A stretch of DNA of 64,000 bases, taken from Herbaspirillum sp. DW155. Lineage in GTDB: Bacteria > Pseudomonadota > Gammaproteobacteria > Burkholderiales > Burkholderiaceae_D. Within the stretch, counting starts at the first letter, position 1, and the number at the start of each line of letters is the position of its first letter. The stretch lies in the NCBI RefSeq assembly GCF_037076565.1, contig NZ_AP029028.1, positions 3,162,001 to 3,226,000 on the forward strand, written 5' to 3'. The translations under genes were made by a program, and so were the position numbers. Shown one piece after another: positions 26,130 to 34,844 of the stretch. The notes below the pieces were generated by a model. The model did not search any database. It saw nothing but the letters and a program-made list of their open reading frames with translations, and had not been told where the DNA came from.

Positions 26130-26483
26130 TTACTTGGCGACGATCACGCCCTGCGGCATGTTGAGGTGGAAGTCATCGAAAAACTTGTATTCGCCGGGGC
26201 GCAAGGGAGCAATCACCACGAAGGACTGCGCACCCGGTGCCAGTACCTTTTCCTTGCGCAGTTCGACGCTTTCGAACTCGGCGGCGGACTTGCCGGTGTT
26301 GTGCACTTCGATCTTGATGCGCTGCCCGGCCGGCACTTCGATGCGCGGCGGGATCAGCTTGCCATCCTGCATCTCCAGCTTGAAGGTGGGCAGGTCGGAG
26401 GCCTGCACACTGACGCCGGGCATGGCCAGGGCAGCCAGCCACAGGCAGGACAGGCAGATCAGTCGGACGATTCTTGCAATCAT
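26130..26483 (-). CDS. ftrB: Periplasmic cupredoxin-like protein of the Ftr system
   Basis: The product has 117 residues with a signal peptide (IARIVRLICLSCLWLAALAMPGVSVQA). The mature cupredoxin-like domain includes IPPRIEVPAGQRIKIEVHNTGKSAAEFES and APLRPGEYKFFDDFHLNMPQGVIV. It lacks the usual Cys of a blue copper site; the His and Met in DDFHLNMPQG are the likely metal ligands. FtrB is thought to oxidise ferrous iron periplasmically so that the permease can carry it. CGGAG precedes the ATG at 26483, which puts the signal peptide at the N-terminus. Confidence 0.85.
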   Translation of the reverse strand: MIARIVRLICLSCLWLAALAMPGVSVQASDLPTFKLEMQDGKLIPPRIEVPAGQRIKIEVHNTGKSAAEFESVELRKEKVLAPGAQSFVVIAPLRPGEYKFFDDFHLNMPQGVIVAK

Positions 26484-26589
26484 GAAGACTCCGGAACTCT
26501 GAAAACAGTGAAGCCGGCCCGCCATCACGGCGCGGACCGGCATCGCAACTGCAGGCTTGCGGCCTGGATCACCCGATCCAGGAACCGGC

Positions 26590-27135
26590 TTAGTAGCCGC
26601 CCTTCTTGCCGATGCCGGCGAAGGTGAAGTCGTAGTTCAGTTCGAAGGTCTTGAACCACGGGCCGACGCCGGTTTCCTTGTCGACGTGACGGCCGAAGTG
26701 GGCGTGCTCATTGGCCTGCGGAGAGGAGATGGTCAGCTTGAGCTTGTACTTGCCCGGGCCTTCCAGCTTGACGTTATCGCCATAGTGCGGACCATCGTTG
26801 GCGACCATGGGCATCATGTCGCCCTTGATGGACTTGGTGGAACCGACCTTGGTCAGTTCGTACTTGATGACCAGGTAGGGCATCCAGTCGCCTTCGGCGA
26901 AACCGTTGGGGTTCTTGGCCACGGCGTGGATGTCGGCTTCGAGGTGGATGTCGGATTCTTCGGCCTTGCGCATCATGCCGTCCGGCTCCATCTTGACGGG
27001 CTGCAGGTAGACGGCGCTGACTTCAATACCGTTCTGGATCTGCGGTTTACCGATGGGGTACTCGGCGGCCGAGGCGGCGCCGGCGAAGGACAGGCTCAGC
27101 GCCGCGGCCACAGCCAGTTTCTTTAAACCGATCAT
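26590..27135 (-). CDS. ftrA: P19/Tp34-family periplasmic iron-binding protein
   Basis: The product has 181 residues with a signal peptide (KKLAVAAALSLSFAGAASAA). The mature part is the P19/FetP/Tp34 fold (PF10634): IQNGIEVSAVYLQPVKMEPDG with the metal-ligating Met/Glu region, DIHLEADIHAV with conserved Glu and His, and NDGPHYGDNVKL and ANEHAHFGRH supplying further His ligands. It binds Fe(II) and copper and delivers iron to the FTR1 permease. AGGAG precedes the ATG. It is the first gene of the operon and has a Fur box 25 bases upstream, so the operon is expected to be induced by iron shortage. Confidence 0.93.
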   Translation of the reverse strand: MIGLKKLAVAAALSLSFAGAASAAEYPIGKPQIQNGIEVSAVYLQPVKMEPDGMMRKAEESDIHLEADIHAVAKNPNGFAEGDWMPYLVIKYELTKVGSTKSIKGDMMPMVANDGPHYGDNVKLEGPGKYKLKLTISSPQANEHAHFGRHVDKETGVGPWFKTFELNYDFTFAGIGKKGGY

Positions 27136-27159
27136 TGCGTATTCTCCTGGTGGTCAAAT

Positions 27160-27178
27160 GATAATGATTAGCATTAAG
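27160..27178 (-). promoter_or_regulatory. Fur box upstream of ftrA
   Basis: GATAATGATTAGCATTAAG matches about 15 of 19 positions of the classical Fur consensus. It lies 25 bases upstream of the ftrA start codon, overlapping the expected promoter. Iron-bound Fur would repress the whole ftrABCD operon. Confidence 0.82.
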
Positions 27179-27270
27179 TATATCACCCTTGAGGCAGCCA
27201 GCGTTGCCCCTTTAGTGCAATCCTTCACAGCAATGCTGACCTGATAGGCAGAAACGCGCAGAAAATAAAC

Positions 27271-27294
27271 AACGCCCGGCAAAAACCGGGCGTT
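27271..27294 (-). terminator. Terminator of the chemoreceptor gene
   Basis: AACGCCCGG and CCGGGCGTT form a perfect 9-base stem with a 6-base loop. On the minus strand it is followed by GTTTATTTTC. It lies 56 bases past the chemoreceptor stop codon. Confidence 0.82.
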
Positions 27295-27349
27295 GGAGAT
27301 AGAAGGCAAGGCTTTGCGAAGGCGGCTGGCAAGCCGCCCGTCAATACGA

Positions 27350-28999
27350 TCAGAACTGTTCCAACCCGGCCACCTGGCGTGCCTCGATGGTGACTGGCGC
27401 CTGCACAAGGCTGGCCGCCGGCTTCATTTCCGCGCTGCGCAAGGTGGTCGCCGCGCGCCCCTCCAGTTGGAACACCGCCACCACGCTCTCCAGCTTCTCG
27501 GCTTGCACCTGCAGGGCCTGGGCGGCGGCGGCAGCCTCTTCCACCAGCGCGGCATTCTGCTGGGTGCCCTGGTCCATCTGGGCGATGGCCTGGTTGACCT
27601 GGGTGATGCCGGCGCTCTGTTCCTCGCTGGCGTCGGCGATGTTGCCCACGATCTGGGTCACGCGCTGGACGCTATCGACGATATCGCTCATGGTGGAACC
27701 GGCCTGTTCGACCAGCTTGCTGCCGCTATCGACCTTATCGACGGAATCATCGATCAGTTCCTTGATTTCCTTGGCGGCCGCCGCCGAGCGCTGGGCCAGC
27801 GAACGCACTTCCGAGGCCACCACGGCAAAGCCGCGCCCCTGCTCGCCGGCGCGGGCGGCTTCCACGGCGGCGTTCAAGGCCAGGATGTTGGTCTGGAAGG
27901 CAATGCCATCGATGACCGCAATAATGTCCACGATCTTGCGCGAAGAGGCATTGATGGAATTCATCGTATCGACCACCTGGCGCACCACACTGCCACCCTG
28001 TGAGGCGATGTGCGAGGCCGATTGCGCCAGCTCGTTGGCCTGGCGCGCGTTCTGGGTGTTCTGCAGGACCACCGAGGTCAGCTCCTCCAGGCTGGAAGCG
28101 CTTTCTTCGAGGGCAGCGGCCTGCTGCTCGGTGCGCGCCGACAGGTCGGCGTTGCCGGCGGCGATCTGGCGCGCAGCCACGGTAACCGAATCGGTGGAAC
28201 TGCGGGTGGTCGCCACCACCTCGACGATGCGCGCCAGCAGCTTGTTGAAGGCGGCAGCGGTGCGGCCGATTTCATCCATGCGTTCCACCGGCACCGGGCG
28301 CGACAGATCCAGGGTCTGGCTGACGTGTTCGAAGGTCTGCTGGATCGTGCCCAGGCTGCGCGTGACACTGCGCAGGGTACGAATTCCCAGCACCGCCGTG
28401 AGCAGCACGGCGAGCACGATGACCGCGATCATCGCGCGCAGGGCGAAGGCGTAGGCGTCGTCGCTCTCCTGCTTGACGGCATCGATCCTCTTGCGACCGA
28501 TCAGGATGTGATCCTCGAAGCCCTTCTTGGCGGCCGCAGCCGACAGCGCGAGCGGCGTGCCAGCCTGCAGAGTGGCACGCACGCCATCCATGTCATTGGC
28601 ATAAGCCGCGGCGAAGAACGGCACCAGCGCCTTGCGGTAGGCCTCGATATTGGCTCTGTCCGCCTGGATCAGGGCGCGGTCCTGGTCATCGAAAATCAGA
28701 TCGCGCTCATAGTGGGCGAATTCTTCATCCAGCGCCTTGTTGGCGGCATCGACCGCCTTCTGCAGCGCGGTCTTGTCGGGCAGATTGGCAAACACCGACA
28801 GGCGATAGCCGGCCAGGCGCGAATCGGCCAGGTAGCCCTTGAGCAGGTTCAGGCTGTCCATGCCGGGGATGATGCGGTTCTGGATCAGCTCCAGTCGCTG
28901 CTGGGCACGCTGCAGTTGCCAGAGTCCGTCTGCACCGACGAACAGCAGCGCCACCAGGGCTGTCGACAGGGTGAGAATGAGGCGCTTGGTAATGGTCAT
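27350..28999 (-). CDS. Methyl-accepting chemotaxis protein
   Basis: The product has 549 residues. A membrane helix (about 10-30), a four-helix-bundle periplasmic sensor (about 31-190), a second helix (about 191-212), a HAMP linker and the signalling domain follow in order. The hairpin tip is [33 protein letters not shown], spanning the region that contacts CheA and CheW. The sensor resembles the 4HB_MCP type that binds small organic acids or amino acids. There is no CheR pentapeptide at the C-terminus. ATG 28999 is chosen because it gives a short N-terminus before the first helix; the ribosome site is weak. No other che genes are near. Confidence 0.93.
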   Translation of the reverse strand: MTITKRLILTLSTALVALLFVGADGLWQLQRAQQRLELIQNRIIPGMDSLNLLKGYLADSRLAGYRLSVFANLPDKTALQKAVDAANKALDEEFAHYERDLIFDDQDRALIQADRANIEAYRKALVPFFAAAYANDMDGVRATLQAGTPLALSAAAAKKGFEDHILIGRKRIDAVKQESDDAYAFALRAMIAVIVLAVLLTAVLGIRTLRSVTRSLGTIQQTFEHVSQTLDLSRPVPVERMDEIGRTAAAFNKLLARIVEVVATTRSSTDSVTVAARQIAAGNADLSARTEQQAAALEESASSLEELTSVVLQNTQNARQANELAQSASHIASQGGSVVRQVVDTMNSINASSRKIVDIIAVIDGIAFQTNILALNAAVEAARAGEQGRGFAVVASEVRSLAQRSAAAAKEIKELIDDSVDKVDSGSKLVEQAGSTMSDIVDSVQRVTQIVGNIADASEEQSAGITQVNQAIAQMDQGTQQNAALVEEAAAAAQALQVQAEKLESVVAVFQLEGRAATTLRSAEMKPAASLVQAPVTIEARQVAGLEQF

Positions 29000-29130
29000 G
29001 ATGGAAAATTCACCAAAGGAAAAGAAGCGCGCCGCAGCGCGCGGGTTCAGCCAAGGAACGAGAAAACAAGATGAAGAAACAGGCGTGTTGAGCAAGCTGC
29101 CGAATCACACCGCGTGGTCGCAACGCCAGG

Positions 29131-30246
29131 TCACGCCGCCAGCGGAGCCTCCTCGACATCGGCGCCGAGCAGCTCGCCGTGCTGGCGACAGAAATCCACT
29201 CCGGCGCGATAACCCACGTCGAACAGCAGCTGCATGTTGGAGGCCGACCAGTCCAACACCTGCGGCCAGTGGTCCTGCGGCACGCCAGCCATCAGGTCGA
29301 CCTTGAGCACCTGGCGCAAGGAGGCGCCCGTGGCGGGATCCCGGTTGTGTTCCAGTTCAAAGAGGCGCTGCTCGGCCTGCGAGATCTTCACCAGCGGCGT
29401 GATGATCGAGCGTACCCAGGCGTCATACAGATTGCGGGGCTTGCGGATCAGGCGGTTCTCGCCCAGGATGTCCAGCACCACCAGAGTATCGACTTCCCCG
29501 GCCGGCGCCACGCCGGTGGCGGGATCGGCGATGAAGGGCGTGAAATTGAGGGTATCGAGCGCAGCCCCTTCGATGTAATGCTCGCCATCGATCTCGGTGG
29601 GCGCATAGAGGAAGGGGAAGGACAGCGAGGCCCGCACATGCGCAGGGGTGATCTGATCCTTGTTCCAGATCTGCATGCGCTGGCGGTCAAGGTTGTAGGC
29701 GTTGATGTAGAACTCGGGCGCCATGCGCGGCACCGCCGAAAAATCGATGGACTGCTCCAGGAAAGGCAGATGGGCACACAAGCCCAGGCTGCCCGAATGC
29801 AGGTCCGAGGGCGACAAGGCCGACATCAGCAGATGCATCCAGTCGTTCCACTTGGCCGAGGCGTCGGCAAAGTGCCGGGTAAAGAGCGCCGCAAAGGGCG
29901 AAGCGGCCAGCCCCGGCAACTGCTGCATCTGCGCCAGCATGGACTCGCGATAGCTCTCGGCCTGGGCACCGGGCTTCTTGAACACCTTGTAATTGACCGG
30001 GAAAAGCTTGTAGATGCTGTCGGCCACGCCTACCTGGGCCCATTGCATCAGCGCGGCCTGCGGCGAAGCATCGCGCGGTGCCGTGGCCAGCAGCCCCATG
30101 AGCACACCGGCACCGGAGGCCGAAATGACATCGAATTCCACCCCCTCGGCAAGAAAAGCCGCCAGGGCCCCGGCAATCAAGGTCGAATTGGGCGCCCCGC
30201 CCCCGATGACCAGCGCCTTTCTGTTTCGTCGTGGCGACCCCTTCAT
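29131..30246 (-). CDS. Patatin-like protein with a degenerate catalytic site
   Basis: The product has 371 residues. The patatin oxyanion loop (ALVIGGGAPNSTLIAGALAAF, residues 11-31) and the downstream ASLSFPFLYAPTEIDGEHYIEGAA segment are recognisable. The catalytic residues are not standard. Where patatins have G-x-S-x-G, this protein has SASGAG at 42-47, which places Gly at the nucleophile position if aligned on the final AG. Where they have D-G-(A/G), it has E226-G-A. It may therefore be an inactive or altered lipase-like protein. AAGGGGAATGCA precedes the ATG at 30246. It sits 131 bases upstream of the chemoreceptor gene on the same strand, with no other lipid gene nearby. Confidence 0.78.
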   Translation of the reverse strand: MKGSPRRNRKALVIGGGAPNSTLIAGALAAFLAEGVEFDVISASGAGVLMGLLATAPRDASPQAALMQWAQVGVADSIYKLFPVNYKVFKKPGAQAESYRESMLAQMQQLPGLAASPFAALFTRHFADASAKWNDWMHLLMSALSPSDLHSGSLGLCAHLPFLEQSIDFSAVPRMAPEFYINAYNLDRQRMQIWNKDQITPAHVRASLSFPFLYAPTEIDGEHYIEGAALDTLNFTPFIADPATGVAPAGEVDTLVVLDILGENRLIRKPRNLYDAWVRSIITPLVKISQAEQRLFELEHNRDPATGASLRQVLKVDLMAGVPQDHWPQVLDWSASNMQLLFDVGYRAGVDFCRQHGELLGADVEEAPLAA

Positions 30247-30712
30247 TGCATTCCCCTTGTTGACTTTGGCGGCATTGCGCCGGTTTTGCCGGATTATTGT
30301 GCGACGCATCGGAGGCATCGCCGTCGTGAGAACAAGGCATTGTTCCTACGTAAAGCATCGTCAAGATGATGCTTGCTGCCCAGAATATAGCCGAGCAGCA
30401 ACGTTTTAATGTTGCAGTGCGAGATTTTATTCGTGTATATCTGGCATTCAGAAAATGAATGACGCTGCAGCAACGCCGCCGAGCGCGGCGAATGGACAAG
30501 ATGACAAGCAATCAAGCGGCGTTTGTAATTATCACGTAAGCTCATTGCGCTATGGCACATGCGCGTCAAGAGCGCCGCAGGACCGCGCCGACACAGGCAG
30601 CATCGGGCTTGCGGGCGCATTCAGCAATGGATTTCTGCAACCTGCTATGTCAAACTTGCCGAAAACCAGAAATGCAACATTCAAAAAACAATACCGGCTC
30701 CGCACATAACGC
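30247..30712. other. 466-base intergenic region, comparatively AT-rich
   Basis: I find no credible gene. It separates the divergent patatin-like and receiver genes and so should contain both promoters. Small inverted repeats are present: AAGCATC/GATGCTT (30353-30374), CATTC/GAATG (30445-30461) and CGCCG/CGGCG near 30478. None has a terminator T-run. Confidence 0.6.
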
Positions 30713-31135
30713 ATGTCCCGCCCCAGCATATTGATGGTCGATCCCAGTCCTGAGTCGGTGGAACTGGCGCGCTTCAGCCTTTGGCGCAGCAAGCTGGAGT
30801 GCGATTTCGGCTGGTTCGAGGATGCGGAACGGGCCATGGAATCGCTCTTCAGTGCGCACGCGCAGCACCACCCCGAGACCCTGCCCTGCCTGATCCTGCT
30901 GGAACCGCGCTTGCCGCGCATGGAAGGCGTGGACCTGTTGCACATGCTGCGCAGCCAGCCACATACCCATGCACTGCCCGTCATCATGTTCGCGACCTCC
31001 TACGACGAGACCGATGCCAGGCGCTCGCGGGAAGCGGGCGCCAACGACTATCTGGTCAAACCGGTGGATGCGCGGGAATTCATGCAACTGGTCAACCAGA
31101 CCGTGAACCACTGGCTGGCCGCACAGGCAGGCTGA
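30713..31135 (+). CDS. Stand-alone response-regulator receiver with Glu at the phospho-acceptor site
   Basis: The product has 140 residues and is a receiver domain only, with no output domain. The acidic pocket (MVDPS, D10), the switch Thr (FATSY, T95) and the conserved Lys (LVKPVD, K116) are present, but the phospho-acceptor position in LILLEPRLP is Glu64 in place of Asp. Asp-to-Glu changes can mimic phosphorylation. It is clearly paralogous to the receiver at 62726: both contain AR-F-(S/A)-LWRS followed by a (G/E)WF-(E/D)-DAE stretch. ATG 30713 has no good ribosome site. No partner is adjacent except the kinase encoded 390 bases further on, past a tRNA on the opposite strand. Confidence 0.85.
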   Translation: MSRPSILMVDPSPESVELARFSLWRSKLECDFGWFEDAERAMESLFSAHAQHHPETLPCLILLEPRLPRMEGVDLLHMLRSQPHTHALPVIMFATSYDETDARRSREAGANDYLVKPVDAREFMQLVNQTVNHWLAAQAG

Positions 31136-31210
31136 CGGGCTGACACGGTGACGGCGCCGAAAAGCTCAGCTCAAGCACGAATGAAGTGAAGAAAACGGAA
31201 GCAGAAAAGA

Positions 31211-31240
31211 AAAAAGGGCCCATCTTGCGATGGACCCTTT
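31211..31240 (-). terminator. Terminator of tRNA-Arg
   Basis: AAAGGG-CCATC pairs with GATGG-CCCTTT (31213-31240, one mismatch, 4-base loop), and a T-run follows on the minus strand. It starts 5 bases past the tRNA CCA end. Confidence 0.85.
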
Positions 31241-31245
31241 ATATC

Positions 31246-31322
31246 TGGTGCGGCTGGCAGGAATCGAACCCACGACCCCTTGGTTCGTAGCCAAGTACTC
31301 TATCCAGCTGAGCTACAGCCGC
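31246..31322 (-). tRNA. tRNA-Arg (anticodon ACG)
   Basis: Read on the minus strand this 77-base gene begins GCGGCTG and ends CAGCCGC-A-CCA, giving a full 7-bp acceptor stem with an encoded CCA. The D-arm contains AGCTCAGCTGGATAGAG, the anticodon stem is CTTGG/CCAAG around the loop CTACGAA with anticodon ACG, and the T-arm contains GGTTCGATTCC. ACG (read as inosine) decodes CGU/CGC/CGA arginine codons. A TATAAT box lies just upstream at 31338-31333 on the minus strand, and a hairpin terminator follows. Confidence 0.96.
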
Positions 31323-31526
31323 GAAAAACAATATTATAGCAGCATGTTTTGCCATTTGAATAGCCCCTTGGCATCTTTTTTTTGCTGAGGGCCCATCCGC
31401 GCGGACGGCGCAGCTTGCCATTTTCTGCCAGCTTCTTCATCAGCCCTGTTGCACGCGACAGATGACCCGGCCCTTCCAGGACGCTATGATGAAGCCTTGT
31501 TCATATCCCCCTCAAACCACCCTTTC

Positions 31527-32186
31527 ATGTCCGACCCGTCATCCTCAAACCCGTCGCAAGCACAGCGCCTGCGCGAACAAGAGCGCGCGCGCATCGCCCG
31601 CGACCTGCATGATGAACTGGGCGGCCAACTGACCGGCATCGGCATGGCGCTGGGCCAGTTGCGCGAACAGCTGGCCCGGGAAAAACATCCCTGGCTGCCC
31701 CAGGTGGACTACGCGCAGCAATTGCTGCAGCAGGCCAGCGAAGGCATGGAGCGCATCATCGACGATCTGCACCCGGCCATCGTGGAGTTCGGACTGGTCG
31801 ATGCGCTGACCTGGCAGTGCCGCCATTTCAGCCGCCAGAGCGGACTGGACTGCAAGCTGCAGTGCGAGCCGGGGCTGCAGGTCAGCGATGAATTCGTGGT
31901 CCTGAGCCTGTTGCGCATCCTGCGCGAAGCGCTCAACAATGCTGCGCGCCACGCCCGTGCCCGCCATATCGAGGTCGGTCTGCATGCCGAAGGCGAACGA
32001 CTGCACCTGAGCGTGTCCGACGATGGCTGCGGGCTCGATCCGCAACGCGCGCTGCGCGGCGGCAGGCCAGGCCACGGCCTGACCAACATGCGCCTGCGCG
32101 CAGAAGCACTGGGCGGCAGCCTGGCACTGGCAGCGCGCCCGGGGGGCGGGACCGTGGTGCGGGTGGACGTGCCTGTCACACACTGA
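31527..32186 (+). CDS. Soluble NarX-type sensor histidine kinase lacking an input domain
   Basis: The product has 219 residues. It contains only a HisKA_3 dimerisation/phospho-acceptor segment (RIARDLHDELGGQL, with His28) and a HATPase_c domain (LREALNNAARHARA for the N-box, DDGCGLD for the G1 box, GHGLTNMRLRAEALGGSL for the G2 region). There is no membrane helix or recognisable sensor domain, so it must be cytosolic and may receive its signal from another protein. ATG 31527 is the first true ATG in frame; only a TTG lies upstream. The next gene is a NarL-type regulator 96 bases downstream, its likely partner. Confidence 0.9.
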   Translation: MSDPSSSNPSQAQRLREQERARIARDLHDELGGQLTGIGMALGQLREQLAREKHPWLPQVDYAQQLLQQASEGMERIIDDLHPAIVEFGLVDALTWQCRHFSRQSGLDCKLQCEPGLQVSDEFVVLSLLRILREALNNAARHARARHIEVGLHAEGERLHLSVSDDGCGLDPQRALRGGRPGHGLTNMRLRAEALGGSLALAARPGGGTVVRVDVPVTH

Positions 32187-32211
32187 ACGAACGCTATAGA
32201 ATACGCCCTCG

Positions 32212-32234
32212 CCCGACCGGCCTCTCCGGCCGGG
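32212..32234 (+). repeat. Hairpin between kinase and regulator genes
   Basis: CCCGACCGG and CCGGCCGGG form a near-perfect stem around a short loop, between the kinase stop and the regulator start. There is no T-run, so it may modulate rather than end transcription. Confidence 0.35.
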
Positions 32235-32282
32235 TGTGAAGACCTGAAGCACGCCAGTCCAAAGGAGTTTCGCAGTCCACCC

Positions 32283-32936
32283 ATGAGCAAGAAAGCCACC
32301 GCCGCCATCAGAGTGCTGATCGCCGATGACCACGCCATCGTGCGTGAAAGCCTGCGCCAGATCTGCGCCGGCAGCAAGGATATCGTCGTGGCCGGCAATG
32401 CCGCCAATGGACTGGAAGCCATCAAGCTGGCCCGCGAAGGCAATGGCGACGTCATGCTGCTGGACATCGTGCTGCCTGACCGCAGCGGCATCGACATCCT
32501 CAAGCAGATCCGCAAGGAGCAACCGGAACTGCCGGTACTGATCCTGTCCATCCACCGCGAAGACCAGTACGCCATCCGCTCGCTCAAGGCGGGCGCGGCC
32601 GGCTTCCTCAACAAGCAGGCCAGTCCGGGCGAACTGCTGGCAGCGATCCGCCAGGCTGCCGCCGGGCGCAAGTACGTCAGCCCCTCGCTGGCGCAGGAAC
32701 TGGCCAACCAGATCGGTTTCGACCACGACACGCCCCTGCATGAAACCCTCTCGGACCGCGAATACCAGACCATGGTCATGATCGCCTCCGGCAAGACCGT
32801 CAGCGACATCGCCGGCGAGCTGCTGCTGTCGGTCAAGACCATCAGCATGTATCGCTCGCGGGTGCTGACCAAGATGAAAATGCGCCACAACGCCGAGCTG
32901 ACCCACTACGCACTCAAGAACAACCTGGTGGAATGA
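32283..32936 (+). CDS. NarL/FixJ-type response regulator
   Basis: The product has 217 residues. The receiver domain has ADD (14-16), phospho-acceptor D61 in MLLDIVLPD and K111 in GFLNKQ. The output domain is a LuxR-type helix-turn-helix near the C-terminus: LSDREYQTMVMIASGKTVSDIAGELLLSVKTISMYRSRVLTKM. This fits a partner of the NarX-type kinase encoded just upstream. The only strong AGGAG lies about 16 bases before the ATG, further than usual, so translation may be modest or the hairpin upstream may bring it closer. Targets are unknown. Confidence 0.94.
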   Translation: MSKKATAAIRVLIADDHAIVRESLRQICAGSKDIVVAGNAANGLEAIKLAREGNGDVMLLDIVLPDRSGIDILKQIRKEQPELPVLILSIHREDQYAIRSLKAGAAGFLNKQASPGELLAAIRQAAAGRKYVSPSLAQELANQIGFDHDTPLHETLSDREYQTMVMIASGKTVSDIAGELLLSVKTISMYRSRVLTKMKMRHNAELTHYALKNNLVE

Positions 32937-33220
32937 CCCCCTGCCCGGTAGCGGGCGCAAGACCTCGCTTCCTTGCTGAAAAGGGGATTTTCTCCTCCTA
33001 TTAAATGCATCCAGAAAACAAGCGCTGACGTACAATTCGTTGTCATTTTGCTTCTCCCCTCAGGGAGACCAACAACGGACCCGGCAGCAGGGGGCGGACC
33101 AGGCCGTGTCTGGCACGATGATGATGGTAGCGGGTGCTCAAGCCGTACCTGCCAGCGCCGATATCGTCAGCAGTTCCCCGTGGCACACCGAGAACCACAC
33201 CAACAATATAGTCAGCCGGC

Positions 33221-34831
33221 ATGTCCAAGAAACCGACCACGCTCACGCCTGTCGAGATTGCCCGAGAAGCTTTCCAGCGGCTTGGGGCGCGGCGCATCTC
33301 GCCCACTCCGGATGCCTACCGGACGGCCTATGAAGAGATCCAGGGCGCAGCACCGGGCGTGACCGCCGAGTCGATCCTGAGCGCGTTCGCCACCAAGCTC
33401 TCGCGCCAGCCGGGCGAAAACGGCCTGCTGGGTACCCGCCTGGTGCGGGCGCGTGACAATGGTGACTGGGCCGAATTCGAGCGCCAGCTGATCGAATTTG
33501 CCGACGCCAACTGGCAAAGCCGCCCCATCGTACCGGCCAAGCCCGCCGTCCCCCACGGCGAACTGGTACCGATCGATCTGGAACGCCAGTTCATCCGTGA
33601 CAGCGTAAAAGAGAAGATGCTGCGCGAAATGCTGGCCCGCATCCTGATCTTCAACTTGCCCTCGCTGCTCTCGACCGCGCCGGAACTGGCCACCGAGTCG
33701 CGCAACAGCGGCCAGGATCTCAAGATGGCGTTCTCCGAGCAGGCGATGAACGACATCATCACCCGCGTGAAGCAGCTGAGCTTCCAGATCGAGCTCAAGA
33801 CCGACGACATGGCCCAGCAGCAGGAATTGCTGATGCGCCTGTTCCAGTTGCTGCTGGAAAACATCAATGGCCTGCTGGAACAGGGCTCCTGGCTGTCGAG
33901 CCAGATCGAGACGGTGCAAAGCCTGATCGCCGGACCGCTCAGCAGCACCTCGCTGGCCGATGCCACCAAGAACCTCAAGGAAGTGATCTACAAGCAGGGC
34001 TTGCTGAAGAACACCCTGTCCGAGGAAAAGGTGGTGGTCAAGAACATGATGCTGACCTTCGTGGACCGGCTTTCGGCCATGGTGTCCACCACCGACAATT
34101 ACCAGCGCACCATTCGCGGCTTCTCGCAGCAGATCAGCCAGGCCGGTAACATCGCCGACCTCAACAGCGTGCTCAGCGAAATCATGACCGAGACGCAGAA
34201 GGCCCAGGAAGAAGCCACCCGCTCGCGCGACGCCATGGAAGATGCGCGCCAGGAAGTGGAAAAGGCCGAGGACCGCATCCAGGCGCTGGAACAGCAACTG
34301 CTGCAGATGGGTGAACTGGTCCGCGAAGACCAGTTGACGGGTAGCCTCAACCGGCGCGGCATGGATGAATCACTGGACCGCGAGATCGCCAACGCCTTGC
34401 GGCGCGAAACGCCGCTGTGCGTGGCCTTGCTCGACCTGGATGATTTCAAGCGCATCAACGATACCCACGGTCACGCTACCGGCGACGAAGTGCTGGTCCA
34501 TCTGGTCCAGGTGATTCGCGAAACCCTGCGCCGCCTGGACGTGATCGCCCGCTTCGGTGGCGAGGAATTCGTGGTGCTCATGCCCGAGACCGAGCCCCAG
34601 GATGCGGTGCAGATCATCACCCGCGTGCAGCGCGAGCTGACCAAGCGCATCTTCATGCATGAAAGCCAGCGCCTGCTCATCACCTTCAGCGCCGGGCTGG
34701 CCCTGTATTCCCCGGGCGAGTCGCAGGCCGAGGTGCTCAAACGCGCCGACGTGGCGCTGTACAAGGCCAAGAACGCCGGCAAGAACCGCATCGTCTTCGC
34801 CGAGCCTCCGGCCGCATCACCGGACGCCTGA
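33221..34831 (+). CDS. Diguanylate cyclase with a long helical N-terminal region
   Basis: The product has 536 residues. There is no membrane helix. Residues 1-370 form a mostly helical region with coiled-coil-like stretches near 310-370 (QEEATRSRDAMEDARQEVEK, EDRIQALEQQLLQM). The GGDEF domain follows with the active GGEEF signature at 446-450, preceded by an RxxD inhibitory site (RRLD) five residues upstream, so c-di-GMP synthesis with product inhibition is expected. The N-terminal part resembles proteins annotated only as GGDEF domain-containing. ATG 33221 lacks a strong ribosome site. The gene ends 7 bases before the convergent pnuC. Confidence 0.9.
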   Translation: MSKKPTTLTPVEIAREAFQRLGARRISPTPDAYRTAYEEIQGAAPGVTAESILSAFATKLSRQPGENGLLGTRLVRARDNGDWAEFERQLIEFADANWQSRPIVPAKPAVPHGELVPIDLERQFIRDSVKEKMLREMLARILIFNLPSLLSTAPELATESRNSGQDLKMAFSEQAMNDIITRVKQLSFQIELKTDDMAQQQELLMRLFQLLLENINGLLEQGSWLSSQIETVQSLIAGPLSSTSLADATKNLKEVIYKQGLLKNTLSEEKVVVKNMMLTFVDRLSAMVSTTDNYQRTIRGFSQQISQAGNIADLNSVLSEIMTETQKAQEEATRSRDAMEDARQEVEKAEDRIQALEQQLLQMGELVREDQLTGSLNRRGMDESLDREIANALRRETPLCVALLDLDDFKRINDTHGHATGDEVLVHLVQVIRETLRRLDVIARFGGEEFVVLMPETEPQDAVQIITRVQRELTKRIFMHESQRLLITFSAGLALYSPGESQAEVLKRADVALYKAKNAGKNRIVFAEPPAASPDA

Positions 34832-34844
34832 GCTGCGCTCAGGC
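34826..34844. terminator. Convergent hairpin between cyclase gene and pnuC
   Basis: GCCTGAGC and GCTCAGGC form a perfect 8-base stem with a 3-base loop, spanning the two stop codons. There is no T-run, so terminator activity is uncertain. Confidence 0.4.

Noticed and set aside
30455..30734. Small plus-strand frames upstream of the receiver gene
   Set aside because: Several overlapping frames in a region of mixed composition, none with a ribosome site or domain; more likely promoter sequence.
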